A DNA stretch of 64,000 bases from DASTFY01 sp963769115. Lineage in GTDB: Bacteria; Actinomycetota; Acidimicrobiia; Acidimicrobiales; Ilumatobacteraceae. Of this stretch, positions 57,477 through 64,000 are shown piece after piece. Position 1 is the stretch's first letter, and every line of letters begins with the position of its first letter. Position numbers and translations under genes: made by a program. The notes below the pieces were generated by a model that had not been told where the DNA came from, searched no databases, and saw only the letters and a program-made list of their open reading frames with translations. The stretch spans positions 186,001 through 250,000 of the forward strand of contig CAVYKN010000019.1 of assembly GCA_963769115.1 (NCBI GenBank), written 5' to 3'.

Positions 57477-60014
57477 ATGCGTTCCCTCCAGAGCTTCAGC
57501 GTGCGTCCGGCGCTGCCTCCCGAGCTGGCCCCGCTCGAGCGCCTGGCCATGAATCTGCGCTGGTCGTGGGACGAGCCGACCCGTGACTTGTTCCGGTGGG
57601 TCGACAAGGAGGCGTGGGAGGCCATGTCCCACGACCCGGTGCGGCTGCTGGGCCAGGTCCCGCCGGAGCGCCTCGAACAGCTCGGGACGGATCCCGGCTT
57701 CCTGCGCTACCTGCAGGAGGCCGAGAGCAGCCTGGACCGCTACCTCACCGCTCCCCGGTGGTTCCAGACCAGGTCCGAGACGGTGCAGCCCAGCCCGCTG
57801 CGGCTGGTGGCCTACTTCTCCCCCGAGTTCGGCATCTCGGAGGCCCTTCCGCAGTACTCGGGCGGCCTGGGCGTCCTCGCCGGGGACCACCTGAAGGCCT
57901 CGAGCGACCTCGGCGTGCCCCTCGTGGGCGTCGGCCTCTTCTACCGCTCGGGCTACTTCAGCCAGCTGCTGGCCGTGGACGGCATGCAGCAGGAGCGCTT
58001 CTCCGAGCTCGATCCCGACGCGCTGGCGCTGAAGCGCTGTGACGGCGTGCGGATCACCGTCGACCTCGCCGGTGAGCCCCTGCAGGCCCAGGTCTGGCGG
58101 GCCGACGTGGGCCGGGTGCAGCTCTACCTCCTGGACAGCGACGTGGACGGCAACACCCCGGAGGGCCGGCTGGTGACGGACCGGCTGTACGGCGGCGACA
58201 CCGAGCACCGCATCCGCCAGGAGATCCTCCTCGGCATCGGCGGCGTGCGCGCCCTGCAGGCGCTCGGCCTCGAGCCCCAGGTGTTCCACACCAACGAGGG
58301 GCATGCCGGCTTCCTCGGCCTCGAGCGGGCCCGGCAGCTGGTGGGCCAGGGCCTGACGTTCGCCGAAGCGGTCGAAACCGTGCGGGCCGGTTGCGTCTTC
58401 ACCACTCACACGCCGGTGCCGGCCGGGATCGACCGCTTCCCCGTCGAGCTCATGCAGCGCTACTTCACGAACTTCGCCGCCGAGTGCGGGGTCAGCTTCG
58501 ACGAGCTGATGGCCCTCGGTCGCCGGACCGACGAGCCTGGCGAGACCCGCTTCAACATGGCGGTGATGGGGCTGAGGCTGGCCGCTCGCCGCAACGGCGT
58601 GGCGGCCCTGCACGGTGCCGTCAGCCGGGCCATGTTCGCGGGCCTGTGGCCGGAGGTGCCCACGGACGAGGTGCCGATCGGCTCGGTCACCAACGGGGTG
58701 CACGCGCCGACGTGGATCTCCCCCGAGCTGGACGACCTGCTCACCCGCCGGGTGCTGCCGGACTGGGACGGCGCGCCGGCCACCGACTGGACCCGCGTCG
58801 ACGAGGCCGGCAACGACGAGGTGTGGCGCGCCCTGCAGCAGGGTCGGGAGCGATTGGTGGCCTACGTGCGGGAGCACCTGCGACGCTCCCGTCTCGCCCA
58901 GGGCTTCTCGGCCAGCGACGTGGCCTGGACCAACGGCGTCCTGGACGCCTCCGTGCTCACGGTGGGCTTCGCCCGCCGCTTCGCCACCTACAAGCGGGCG
59001 ACGCTCCTGCTCTCCCAGCCGGACCGCCTGCGGGCCCTGCTCTTCCATCCCGAGCGCCCGGTCCAGTTCGTCTTCGCCGGCAAGGCTCATCCCGCCGATC
59101 AGCCCGGCAAGGAGATGATCCAGCGCATCCAGCAGTTCGCCGCGCAGCACGAGGTGCGGCACCGCTTCGTGTTCCTCGACGACTACGACATGGCCGTCGC
59201 CCGCGCCCTGTACCAGGGCTCCGACGTGTGGCTCAACACGCCGCGGCGCCCCCAGGAGGCGTGCGGGACGAGCGGCATGAAGGCCGCGCTGAACGGGTCG
59301 TTGAACTGCTCGATCCTCGACGGTTGGTGGGACGAGTGCTTCGACGGGCAGAACGGCTGGGCCATCACCTCCGCCGAGGACGAGCCCGACCTCGACCGCC
59401 GGGACCAGCTCGAGGCCGAGAGCGTCTTCGACCTGCTGGAGAGCCAGATCGTGCCGCTCTTCTACGACCGCGGTCCGGGAGGCGTCCCGGTCGGCTGGGT
59501 GTCGCGGGTCAAGGACGCCTACGCGTCGCTCGGGCCGAGGGTCACGGCCAGCCGCATGGTGCGCGACTACGTGCAGGAGTACTACGAGCCGGCCGCGGCG
59601 GCGGCCGATGCCGTCGGCTGGGACGGCGCGGCCCGGGGCCGCTCGCTGGCCGCATGGCGGGCTCGCGTGAGCGCGGCGTGGGCCGGCGTGAAGGTCGCCG
59701 CCGTGGAGGCCGACGGGGGGCCGGCCCAGCTGGGTGAGGACCGGGGCATCGCCGTAACGGTCGACCTGGGCGAGCTCGAGCCGGGCGATGTCGTCGTGCA
59801 GGTGCTCCACGGTCCCGTCGGCGGTGGTGACGAGATCCAGCAGCCCGAGCGGCTCGACCTGGAGCCGGCCGGGACCGACGAGGCCGGCCGAGCCCGCTGG
59901 GCGGGATCGATCCGTTGCAGCCGGGCCGGGCGCTACGGCTTCACCGTCCGGGTCCTCCCCGACCACGCCGACCTGGCCACCCCGGTCGAGCTCGGACTGG
60001 TCACCTGGGCCTGA
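57477..60014 (+). CDS. glgP: Alpha-glucan (glycogen/maltodextrin) phosphorylase, GT35
   Basis: The 845-aa protein starts at ATG 57477. It is the actinobacterial/thermophile GlgP type: LERLAMNLRWSWDEPTRDLF, AYFSPEFGISEALPQYSGGLGVLAGDHLKASSDLGVPLVGVGLFYRSGYF, FHTNEGHAGFLGLERAR, FTTHTPVPAGIDRFP, and the PLP Lys in ACGTSGMKAALNGSLNCSILDGWWDE. The C-terminal 120 residues form an extra beta-rich domain (DVVVQVLHGPVGGGDEI). It releases glucose-1-phosphate from alpha-glucan. With glgB and the GT4 gene it completes a local glycogen set interrupted by the ABC transporter. Confidence 0.93.
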   Translation: MRSLQSFSVRPALPPELAPLERLAMNLRWSWDEPTRDLFRWVDKEAWEAMSHDPVRLLGQVPPERLEQLGTDPGFLRYLQEAESSLDRYLTAPRWFQTRSETVQPSPLRLVAYFSPEFGISEALPQYSGGLGVLAGDHLKASSDLGVPLVGVGLFYRSGYFSQLLAVDGMQQERFSELDPDALALKRCDGVRITVDLAGEPLQAQVWRADVGRVQLYLLDSDVDGNTPEGRLVTDRLYGGDTEHRIRQEILLGIGGVRALQALGLEPQVFHTNEGHAGFLGLERARQLVGQGLTFAEAVETVRAGCVFTTHTPVPAGIDRFPVELMQRYFTNFAAECGVSFDELMALGRRTDEPGETRFNMAVMGLRLAARRNGVAALHGAVSRAMFAGLWPEVPTDEVPIGSVTNGVHAPTWISPELDDLLTRRVLPDWDGAPATDWTRVDEAGNDEVWRALQQGRERLVAYVREHLRRSRLAQGFSASDVAWTNGVLDASVLTVGFARRFATYKRATLLLSQPDRLRALLFHPERPVQFVFAGKAHPADQPGKEMIQRIQQFAAQHEVRHRFVFLDDYDMAVARALYQGSDVWLNTPRRPQEACGTSGMKAALNGSLNCSILDGWWDECFDGQNGWAITSAEDEPDLDRRDQLEAESVFDLLESQIVPLFYDRGPGGVPVGWVSRVKDAYASLGPRVTASRMVRDYVQEYYEPAAAAADAVGWDGAARGRSLAAWRARVSAAWAGVKVAAVEADGGPAQLGEDRGIAVTVDLGELEPGDVVVQVLHGPVGGGDEIQQPERLDLEPAGTDEAGRARWAGSIRCSRAGRYGFTVRVLPDHADLATPVELGLVTWA

Positions 60015-60090
60015 CCGGCCGTCTGGCCCGGTCCTGACCGACCGTCTGACCCGGTCCTGACCGGCCGTGCGACGCGGTCTGACCGTTCGT
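60011..60090 (+). repeat. About 23-bp tandem repeats forming successive hairpins after glgP
   Basis: Units begin at 60011, 60034 and 60057, with a partial unit at 60079. Each starts CTGACCG and ends CGGTC or CGGT. Within a unit GACCGG and CCGGTC (or GACCG and CGGTC) are inverted, so each can fold into a short stem-loop. The glgP stop TGA lies in the first unit. The array may act as a U-less terminator series or a 3' stabiliser for the glgP mRNA. Confidence 0.6.
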
Positions 60091-60123
60091 TTCCGCGCCC
60101 CGGTCCTGCACAGCAACCCTTTC

Positions 60124-60149
60124 CTACCGAATCGATATCGATTCGGTAG
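60124..60149. repeat. 26-bp perfect palindrome, copy D
   Basis: It is fully self-complementary with half-site CTACCGAATCGAT. It lies 110 bases after glgP and 29 bases before the sigma factor start, so it overlaps the expected promoter or leader of the sigma gene. It is nearly identical to copy C (22 of 24 core bases) and close to copy A (21 of 24), with paired changes. Confidence 0.65.
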
Positions 60150-60178
60150 CGATCGGCGGCGCGTAAGGTGCCCGGCGG

Positions 60179-60730
60179 ATGCTCGACGCCGCGCAGATCG
60201 AGGCGTTCCGCCGGCGGGAGGACGCCGGCGTCCGTGCCGTCTACCGCGAGTACGGGCGCCTCGTGTACGCCGTCTCCCTGCGCGCCCTCGGTCAGAAGCA
60301 CCTGGCCGAGGACGCCACCCAACAGACCTTCGTCCAGGCCTGGCAGGCAGCAGACCGGTTCCAGTCCGACAAGGAGCTGGCCCCCTGGCTGGCCACCATC
60401 GCCCGGCGGGTCGCCATCGACATCCACCGCCGGGAGGCCCGCCGCGCCGCCATCTCGCTGGAGGAGGTCCCGGCCACCGATCCGGCGGTCATCACCATGC
60501 CGGCCGGCCTGGAGCAGTGGTACGAAGCCTGGCAGGTCCGCCAGGCCATCGACGCCCTGCCGCCCGACGAGCGTGAGGTCGTCCGCCTGCAGCACCTCCA
60601 GGGCCTCACGCACACCGAGATCGCCGAACAGCTCGGGATCCCCGCCGGCACGGTGAAGTCCCGCTCCCATCGCGCCCATCAGCGCCTCAGCCTGGCCTTG
60701 AGCGCCCTGCGCGAGGGGATGGAACCATGA
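60179..60730 (+). CDS. ECF-family RNA polymerase sigma factor
   Basis: The 183-aa protein starts at ATG 60179 and has sigma region 2 (VYREYGRLVYAVSLRALGQKHLAEDATQQTFVQAWQAADRFQ, with the DATQQTFVQAW core) and region 4 (ALPPDEREVVRLQHLQGLTHTEIAEQLGIPAGTVKSRSHRAHQRL). It resembles the SigK-like group that pairs with RskA-type anti-sigma factors, as found next door. The stop overlaps a small ORF by ATGA. The palindrome at 60124 lies in its likely promoter. Confidence 0.92.
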   Translation: MLDAAQIEAFRRREDAGVRAVYREYGRLVYAVSLRALGQKHLAEDATQQTFVQAWQAADRFQSDKELAPWLATIARRVAIDIHRREARRAAISLEEVPATDPAVITMPAGLEQWYEAWQVRQAIDALPPDEREVVRLQHLQGLTHTEIAEQLGIPAGTVKSRSHRAHQRLSLALSALREGMEP

Positions 60731-60831
60731 ACCGAACGACGACCGGCGTCGTACTCACTCATGAGGGCCGACACTCGTGCACCCCGCACGAGCGGCGGAC
60801 GGTCCTACGGGCGCGACAGGAGCAGCCATGA
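60727..60831 (+). CDS. 34-aa ORF coupling sigma and anti-sigma genes
   Basis: ATG 60727 overlaps the sigma stop (ATGA), and its own stop overlaps the anti-sigma start ATG 60828 (ATGA again). The peptide is MNRTTTGVVLTHEGRHSCTP followed by HERRTVLRARQEQP. It contains His-x-Cys-x-x-His, faintly like the zinc motif of ZAS anti-sigma factors, which the following protein lacks. It could be a real micro-protein or just a coupling cistron. There is no homology evidence. Confidence 0.35.
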   Translation: MNRTTTGVVLTHEGRHSCTPHERRTVLRARQEQP

Positions 60832-61478
60832 CGAGCGACGACGAGCGGATGGCCCTTCTGGCCGGGCGCCCGCTCGAGGCGCTCGAACCGGACGAGCTCG
60901 CGCAGGTCGCCCGCTGGACCGAGCTGCTGGCCGACCCGGAGACCTGGGAGGAGCCGGCGCCCGACCTCGAGGACCTCGTGATCGCCTCCGTCGGGGCCGC
61001 GCCGGCGCCGACCCGGAGCTGGGCGACCTCGACCGGACGGACGTCCGGTTCGTGGGTGCGCCCGCTGCTGGGCGGTCTGGCCGCGGCCGCCGCGATCGTG
61101 GCCGCCGTCATCTTCTTCAGCCGCGACACCGACGAACGCCCCGACTCGTTCGCGTCAGGTCCGCTGACGGGTACCGAGCTGGCCCCGGACGCCACCGGCA
61201 TGGTGGAGATCTTCGAGGACTCGGCCGGGTTCCGAGTGGAGCTGAGGGCCAACGATCTGCCGCCCCTGGAGGGTGGCCGCTTCTACCAAGCCTGGCTCAA
61301 GGGCCCCTCGGGCACCATCCCCATCGGCACGTTCAGCGAGGGCGACGGGAGCTGGGTCACCCTGTGGGCGGGCGTCTCGCCGAAGGACTTCCCGGAGCTC
61401 ACGGTGACCATCGAGGCGCCGGACGGCAACCAGGACTCGTCCGGTGAGCGGGTGCTGGCCGGCGCCACCGCGCCGTAG
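60828..61478 (+). CDS. Anti-sigma-K factor RskA-like membrane protein
   Basis: The 216-aa protein starts at ATG 60828 behind AGGAG. The cytoplasmic N-terminus (DDERMALLAGRPLEALEPDELAQVARWTELLADPETWEEPA) is the sigma-binding part, then comes one TM helix (PLLGGLAAAAAIVAAVIFF) and an extracytoplasmic RskA domain (GRFYQAWLKGPSGTIPIGTFSEGDGSWVTLWAGVSPKDFPELTVTIEAPDG). It lacks the HxxxCxxC zinc motif. It should hold the ECF factor inactive until proteolysis at the membrane. Confidence 0.85.
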   Translation: MTSDDERMALLAGRPLEALEPDELAQVARWTELLADPETWEEPAPDLEDLVIASVGAAPAPTRSWATSTGRTSGSWVRPLLGGLAAAAAIVAAVIFFSRDTDERPDSFASGPLTGTELAPDATGMVEIFEDSAGFRVELRANDLPPLEGGRFYQAWLKGPSGTIPIGTFSEGDGSWVTLWAGVSPKDFPELTVTIEAPDGNQDSSGERVLAGATAP

Positions 61479-61490
61479 CTGACAGGACAG

Positions 61491-62267
61491 CTACCTCCCG
61501 GTGAAGGTCGCCTTCCCGGGGCCCTGTTCCAGGAAGCTCTTCACGCCGACCTGGCTGTCCTCGGTGCGGAAGACCTCCACGAACAGCTCCCGCTCCAGCG
61601 CCAGTCCGCCGGCCAGCTCACGGTCCAGACCGCCGTCCACGGCCCGCTTGGCCAGCGCTTGGGCGAGGACCGCTCCCTTGGCCAGCTCGGCAGCGAGGGC
61701 GAACGCCCGCTCGTGGAGCTGCTCGGGCGCGACCACCTCGTCGCACAGCCCGATCCGTAGCGCTTCCTCTGCAGCCACCTGCCGACCGGTCATGACCAGA
61801 TCCTTGGCTCTGGAGGGCCCGACGAGCCGCGCCAGCCGTTGCGTGCCGCCGCCGCCCGGGATGATGCCCAGCAGGATCTCCGGCTGCCCGAACACCGCCT
61901 TCTCGGAGGCGATGCGGTAGTCGCAGGCCAGGGCCAGCTCGCACCCGCCGCCCAGGGCGTAGCCGCCGACGGCGGCGATGACCATCCGGGGAATGGCGGC
62001 CACGGCATCGAGGGTGGCGTGGATGTCGGCTCCGATGACCTCGGCCTCGTCCGGGCCTCCGAACTGGGTGATGTCGGCGCCGGCGGCGAAGATCCGCTCA
62101 CCGCCGGTGACGACGACCGCGCCGGGCGGATCGGCCGTCAGCTCGGCGACGGCCGCGGCCAACTCCCCCCGCAACGCCCCCGAGAGCGCGTTGACCTTCG
62201 GGTTGTCGAGGGTGACGACGGCGACCCCGTCGTCGCGCCGTTCGAGGTGCACCAGTTCGTCAGCCAT
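61491..62267 (-). CDS. Enoyl-CoA hydratase/isomerase family protein
   Basis: The 258-aa crotonase starts at ATG 62267 (MADELVHLERRDDGVAVVTLDNPKVNALS). Both catalytic Glu are present: one in ALGGGCELALACDYRIA and one in FGQPEILLGIIPGGGGTQRLARLVG. The oxyanion-hole FAAGADITQFGG is also intact, so it is probably an active hydratase. It sits 32 bases beyond meaB on the same strand. Confidence 0.88.
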   Translation of the reverse strand: MADELVHLERRDDGVAVVTLDNPKVNALSGALRGELAAAVAELTADPPGAVVVTGGERIFAAGADITQFGGPDEAEVIGADIHATLDAVAAIPRMVIAAVGGYALGGGCELALACDYRIASEKAVFGQPEILLGIIPGGGGTQRLARLVGPSRAKDLVMTGRQVAAEEALRIGLCDEVVAPEQLHERAFALAAELAKGAVLAQALAKRAVDGGLDRELAGGLALERELFVEVFRTEDSQVGVKSFLEQGPGKATFTGR

Positions 62268-62299
62268 GGGGGCGACGCTAGGCCGCGACCGACCGAGGT

Positions 62300-63256
62300 C
62301 TACGCATCGACCTCGCGCAGCAGAACGTCGGCGGCGGCCCACGGATCCAGGTCACGGTCCAGCACCGACTGCTCGAGCTCGTCGTAGGTGACGCCGCGGC
62401 ACAGCTCGAGGGCCCGCTTCTCCAACCGGTTGGTCACGATCTGGTGCAGCTCGCGGCGGGTCCGCGACGCGCGCCGATGCTCCAGCCCACCGCTCTTGTC
62501 CATGAAGGCGCGATGACCGAGCACCGCCTCCCACACGTCGGTGATGCCGGTCCCGTCCGTCGCCACCGCGGTCACGATGGGCGGCCGCCACTCGCCCAGC
62601 TCCGACAGGTCGAGCATCAGCTCGAGGTCCCGCTTCGTCTCGGCCACGCCCTGCCGGTCGGCCTTGTTGATGACGAACACATCGGCGATCTCCATGAGGC
62701 CGGCTTTGTTGGCCTGCACACCGTCGCCCCAGCCGGGGTTGACGACCACGACGGCGGTGTCGGCCTGCCCCGCGATCTCGACCTCGACCTGCCCGACGCC
62801 GACGGTCTCCACGATGACGAGCGGCTTGCCGACGGCGTCGAGCAGCCGCACCGCCTCGGGCACGGCGAGGGCGAGGCCGCCCAGGTGACCCCGGGTGGCC
62901 ATCGAGCGGATGAACACGCCGGGGTCGGTGGCGTGGTCCTGCATGCGGACGCGGTCGCCGAGGATGGCGCCGCCGCTGAACGGCGACGTCGGGTCGATGG
63001 CCAGCACCGCCACCTGCTCGTCCTGCGCCCGGAGGTGCCCCAGGAGCGCACTGGTCAGGGTCGACTTGCCGGCCCCCGGCGCGCCCGTCAGCCCGACCGT
63101 GTAGGTGCGTCCGGTCAGCGGGTAGGCCAGGCGGCCGAGCTCCCTCGCTGCGTCGCCGCCCCGCTCGACCATCGACAGGAGCCGGGCCAGCGCTGCCCGA
63201 TCCCCGGCCCGGGCCGCTTCGAGCAGGGGGCCGGGCTCACGGGCCCGCCCCGTCAC
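62300..63256 (-). CDS. meaB: MeaB/ArgK-type G-protein chaperone of cobalamin-dependent acyl-CoA mutases
   Basis: The 318-aa GTPase has Walker A LTGAPGAGKSTLTSALLGHL, AIDPTSPFSGGAILGDRVRMQDH, FIRSMATRGHLGGLA, VIVETVGVGQVEVEIAGQADT and NKADRQG. These are the hallmarks of MeaB, which protects and loads B12 in methylmalonyl-CoA or ethylmalonyl-CoA mutase. No mutase is next to it in this window. The start is GTG or ATG at 63256, adjoining the NifU-domain gene stop. Confidence 0.92.
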   Translation of the reverse strand: MTGRAREPGPLLEAARAGDRAALARLLSMVERGGDAARELGRLAYPLTGRTYTVGLTGAPGAGKSTLTSALLGHLRAQDEQVAVLAIDPTSPFSGGAILGDRVRMQDHATDPGVFIRSMATRGHLGGLALAVPEAVRLLDAVGKPLVIVETVGVGQVEVEIAGQADTAVVVVNPGWGDGVQANKAGLMEIADVFVINKADRQGVAETKRDLELMLDLSELGEWRPPIVTAVATDGTGITDVWEAVLGHRAFMDKSGGLEHRRASRTRRELHQIVTNRLEKRALELCRGVTYDELEQSVLDRDLDPWAAADVLLREVDA

Positions 63257-63481
63257 TCAGACCGCCACGACTTCGGTGACGCCGTCGACCCGGTCCTTCA
63301 TGATCCGCTCGATACCGGCCTTGAGGGTGTCGGTCGATGCCGGACAGGTGCCGCAGGCGCCGACCAGCGACACGGTGATGACGCCGGCGTCCTCGTCGAC
63401 CTCGCGCAGGAAGATGTCGCCGCCGTCGGCCTGGAGGGCCGGCCGGATCGCCTCGATCGTTTCCTCGACCTGCTGTCGCAC
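63257..63481 (-). CDS. NifU C-terminal domain (Nfu-type Fe-S scaffold) protein
   Basis: The 74-aa protein from GTG 63481 opens RQQVEETIEAIRPALQADGGDIFLREVDEDAGVITVSLVGACGTCPASTDTL. The GACGTCPAS CxxC binds the 4Fe-4S cluster, and ALQADGGDI is diagnostic. It is a minimal stand-alone Nfu that probably delivers clusters, for example to class I fumarase-type enzymes (inference). It is directly upstream of meaB on the same strand. Confidence 0.9.
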   Translation of the reverse strand: MRQQVEETIEAIRPALQADGGDIFLREVDEDAGVITVSLVGACGTCPASTDTLKAGIERIMKDRVDGVTEVVAV

Positions 63482-63572
63482 CTGTCACACGTCCTGTCCG
63501 TGGGCGACTCCCCGGCTGGTCGCCGGGTGGGCCGCGGGCCAGTCAAGCAGGCCCGTCGATACCCTGTCCATC

Positions 63573-64000
63573 ATGTCGAACCCCCTGAGGTGGCTCGTTG
63601 TTCCCGCTGCTGCCGCCCTGCTGGTGGCCGGTTGCGGGAGCGATTCGGACAGCGGATCCGATACGAGCGCAGCCACCACCGCCGCCGCCACGACCACCCC
63701 CACCACCGCGGCGACAAGTGCTCCGCCGACGACGACGGCCTCGACCACGGCGGCCAGCACGACCCCGGTGACGGACGCACCGGCCGAGGGCAACACGGTC
63801 GAGATCATCATCGATGTGGACGATCCCGCTCAGGTCGGCAAGACCTGGCCGGTCGGCCTCGGGCAGACCGTCGTCCTGCGGCTGCTGTCCGACACCGATC
63901 AGGAGTACCACGTGCATGGCTACGACATCGAGACACAGGCCGCGGCGGGAGTCGAGGCCACGATCGAGTTCACGGCCGACCAGGCCGGCGATTTCGAGGT
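63573..64000 (+). CDS. Exported lipoprotein with Thr-rich linker and cupredoxin-like domain (3' truncated)
   Basis: It starts at ATG 63573 (MSNPLRWLVVPAAAALLVAGC); the lipobox Cys is at residue 21. A long Ser/Thr/Ala linker follows, then NTVEIIIDVDDPAQVGKTWPVGLGQTVVLRLLSDTDQEYHVHGYDIE, strands of the cupredoxin type with HVHGYD, but the copper-ligand Cys/Met would lie beyond the window. It is similar in architecture to the cupredoxin at 3167. The frame is open to the last base. Confidence 0.7.
   Translation, partial: MSNPLRWLVVPAAAALLVAGCGSDSDSGSDTSAATTAAATTTPTTAATSAPPTTTASTTAASTTPVTDAPAEGNTVEIIIDVDDPAQVGKTWPVGLGQTVVLRLLSDTDQEYHVHGYDIETQAAAGVEATIEFTADQAGDFE

Noticed and set aside
60011..60090. 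23-bp repeats as a CRISPR array or iteron origin
   Set aside because: There are no unique spacers, no replication genes nearby, and the units are hairpins overlapping the glgP stop codon.

Overview
This window comes from a high-GC actinobacterium. The gene families point towards the class Acidimicrobiia: F420-type luciferase-like and PPOX enzymes, RskA-like anti-sigma factor, MocR regulator, GTG starts and many GTGA/ATGA stop-start overlaps. The placement is an inference, because there is no rRNA or marker phylogeny here. I see no tRNA, rRNA, CRISPR, IS element or phage gene. It reads as ordinary chromosome, densely packed, with about 65 genes. Many conserved genes are split by single-base frameshifts (about 25 in 64 kb), and both halves usually remain perfectly family-like. 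I read most of these as sequence indel errors rather than true pseudogenes, and I give full gene spans with the approximate shift points.

Layout. 1-1.4 kb: 3'-truncated AAA/LuxR-type regulator and a small basic protein. 1.8-3.1 kb: class III aminotransferase. 3.2-5.6 kb: cupredoxin, two ferritin-like proteins and a 4-TM protein. 5.6-14.3 kb (minus): an eight-gene operon for reductive pyrimidine or hydantoin breakdown (beta-ureidopropionase, dihydropyrimidinase, semialdehyde dehydrogenase, luciferase-like oxidoreductase, NMT1-type ABC importer), with a divergent MocR regulator. 15.8-26.9 kb: SDR, pyruvate-dehydrogenase-like E1, glutamine-synthetase-like enzyme, ArgJ, a PLP desulfhydrase, VOC protein, serine hydrolase, GNAT, and phenylalanine hydroxylase with a divergent Lrp regulator. 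27-32 kb: two ammonium transporters, an orphan OmpR-like regulator and NhaA. 32-41 kb: LOG protein, methylsuccinyl-CoA-dehydrogenase-like and malyl-CoA-lyase-like genes, small conserved proteins, and divergent class II and class I fumarases. 41-49 kb: secreted peptidase, F420-type enzyme, methyltransferase, GalT, LysR and others. 49-60 kb: AzlCD, GlgB, a GT4 glycogen-type glycosyltransferase, a sulfonate/nitrate-type ABC transporter, Rrf2 regulator and glycogen phosphorylase. 60-64 kb: ECF sigma factor, a tiny coupled ORF, anti-sigma factor, enoyl-CoA hydratase, MeaB, NifU-domain protein and a 3'-truncated lipoprotein.

How it fits together. The aminotransferase (1.8 kb) plus the 5.6-14.3 kb operon would convert dihydropyrimidines through N-carbamoyl-beta-amino acids and beta-amino acids to acetyl- or propionyl-CoA. 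No classical dihydropyrimidine dehydrogenase is visible, and the luciferase-like protein is a candidate for a missing or alternative redox step. The Mcd-like, Mcl-like and MeaB genes suggest an ethylmalonyl-CoA type of acyl-CoA metabolism feeding malate and fumarate. A family of 24-bp palindromes with compensatory base changes recurs at three unlinked intergenic loci (about 1.6, 53.3 and 60.1 kb) and is the most intriguing non-coding signal.
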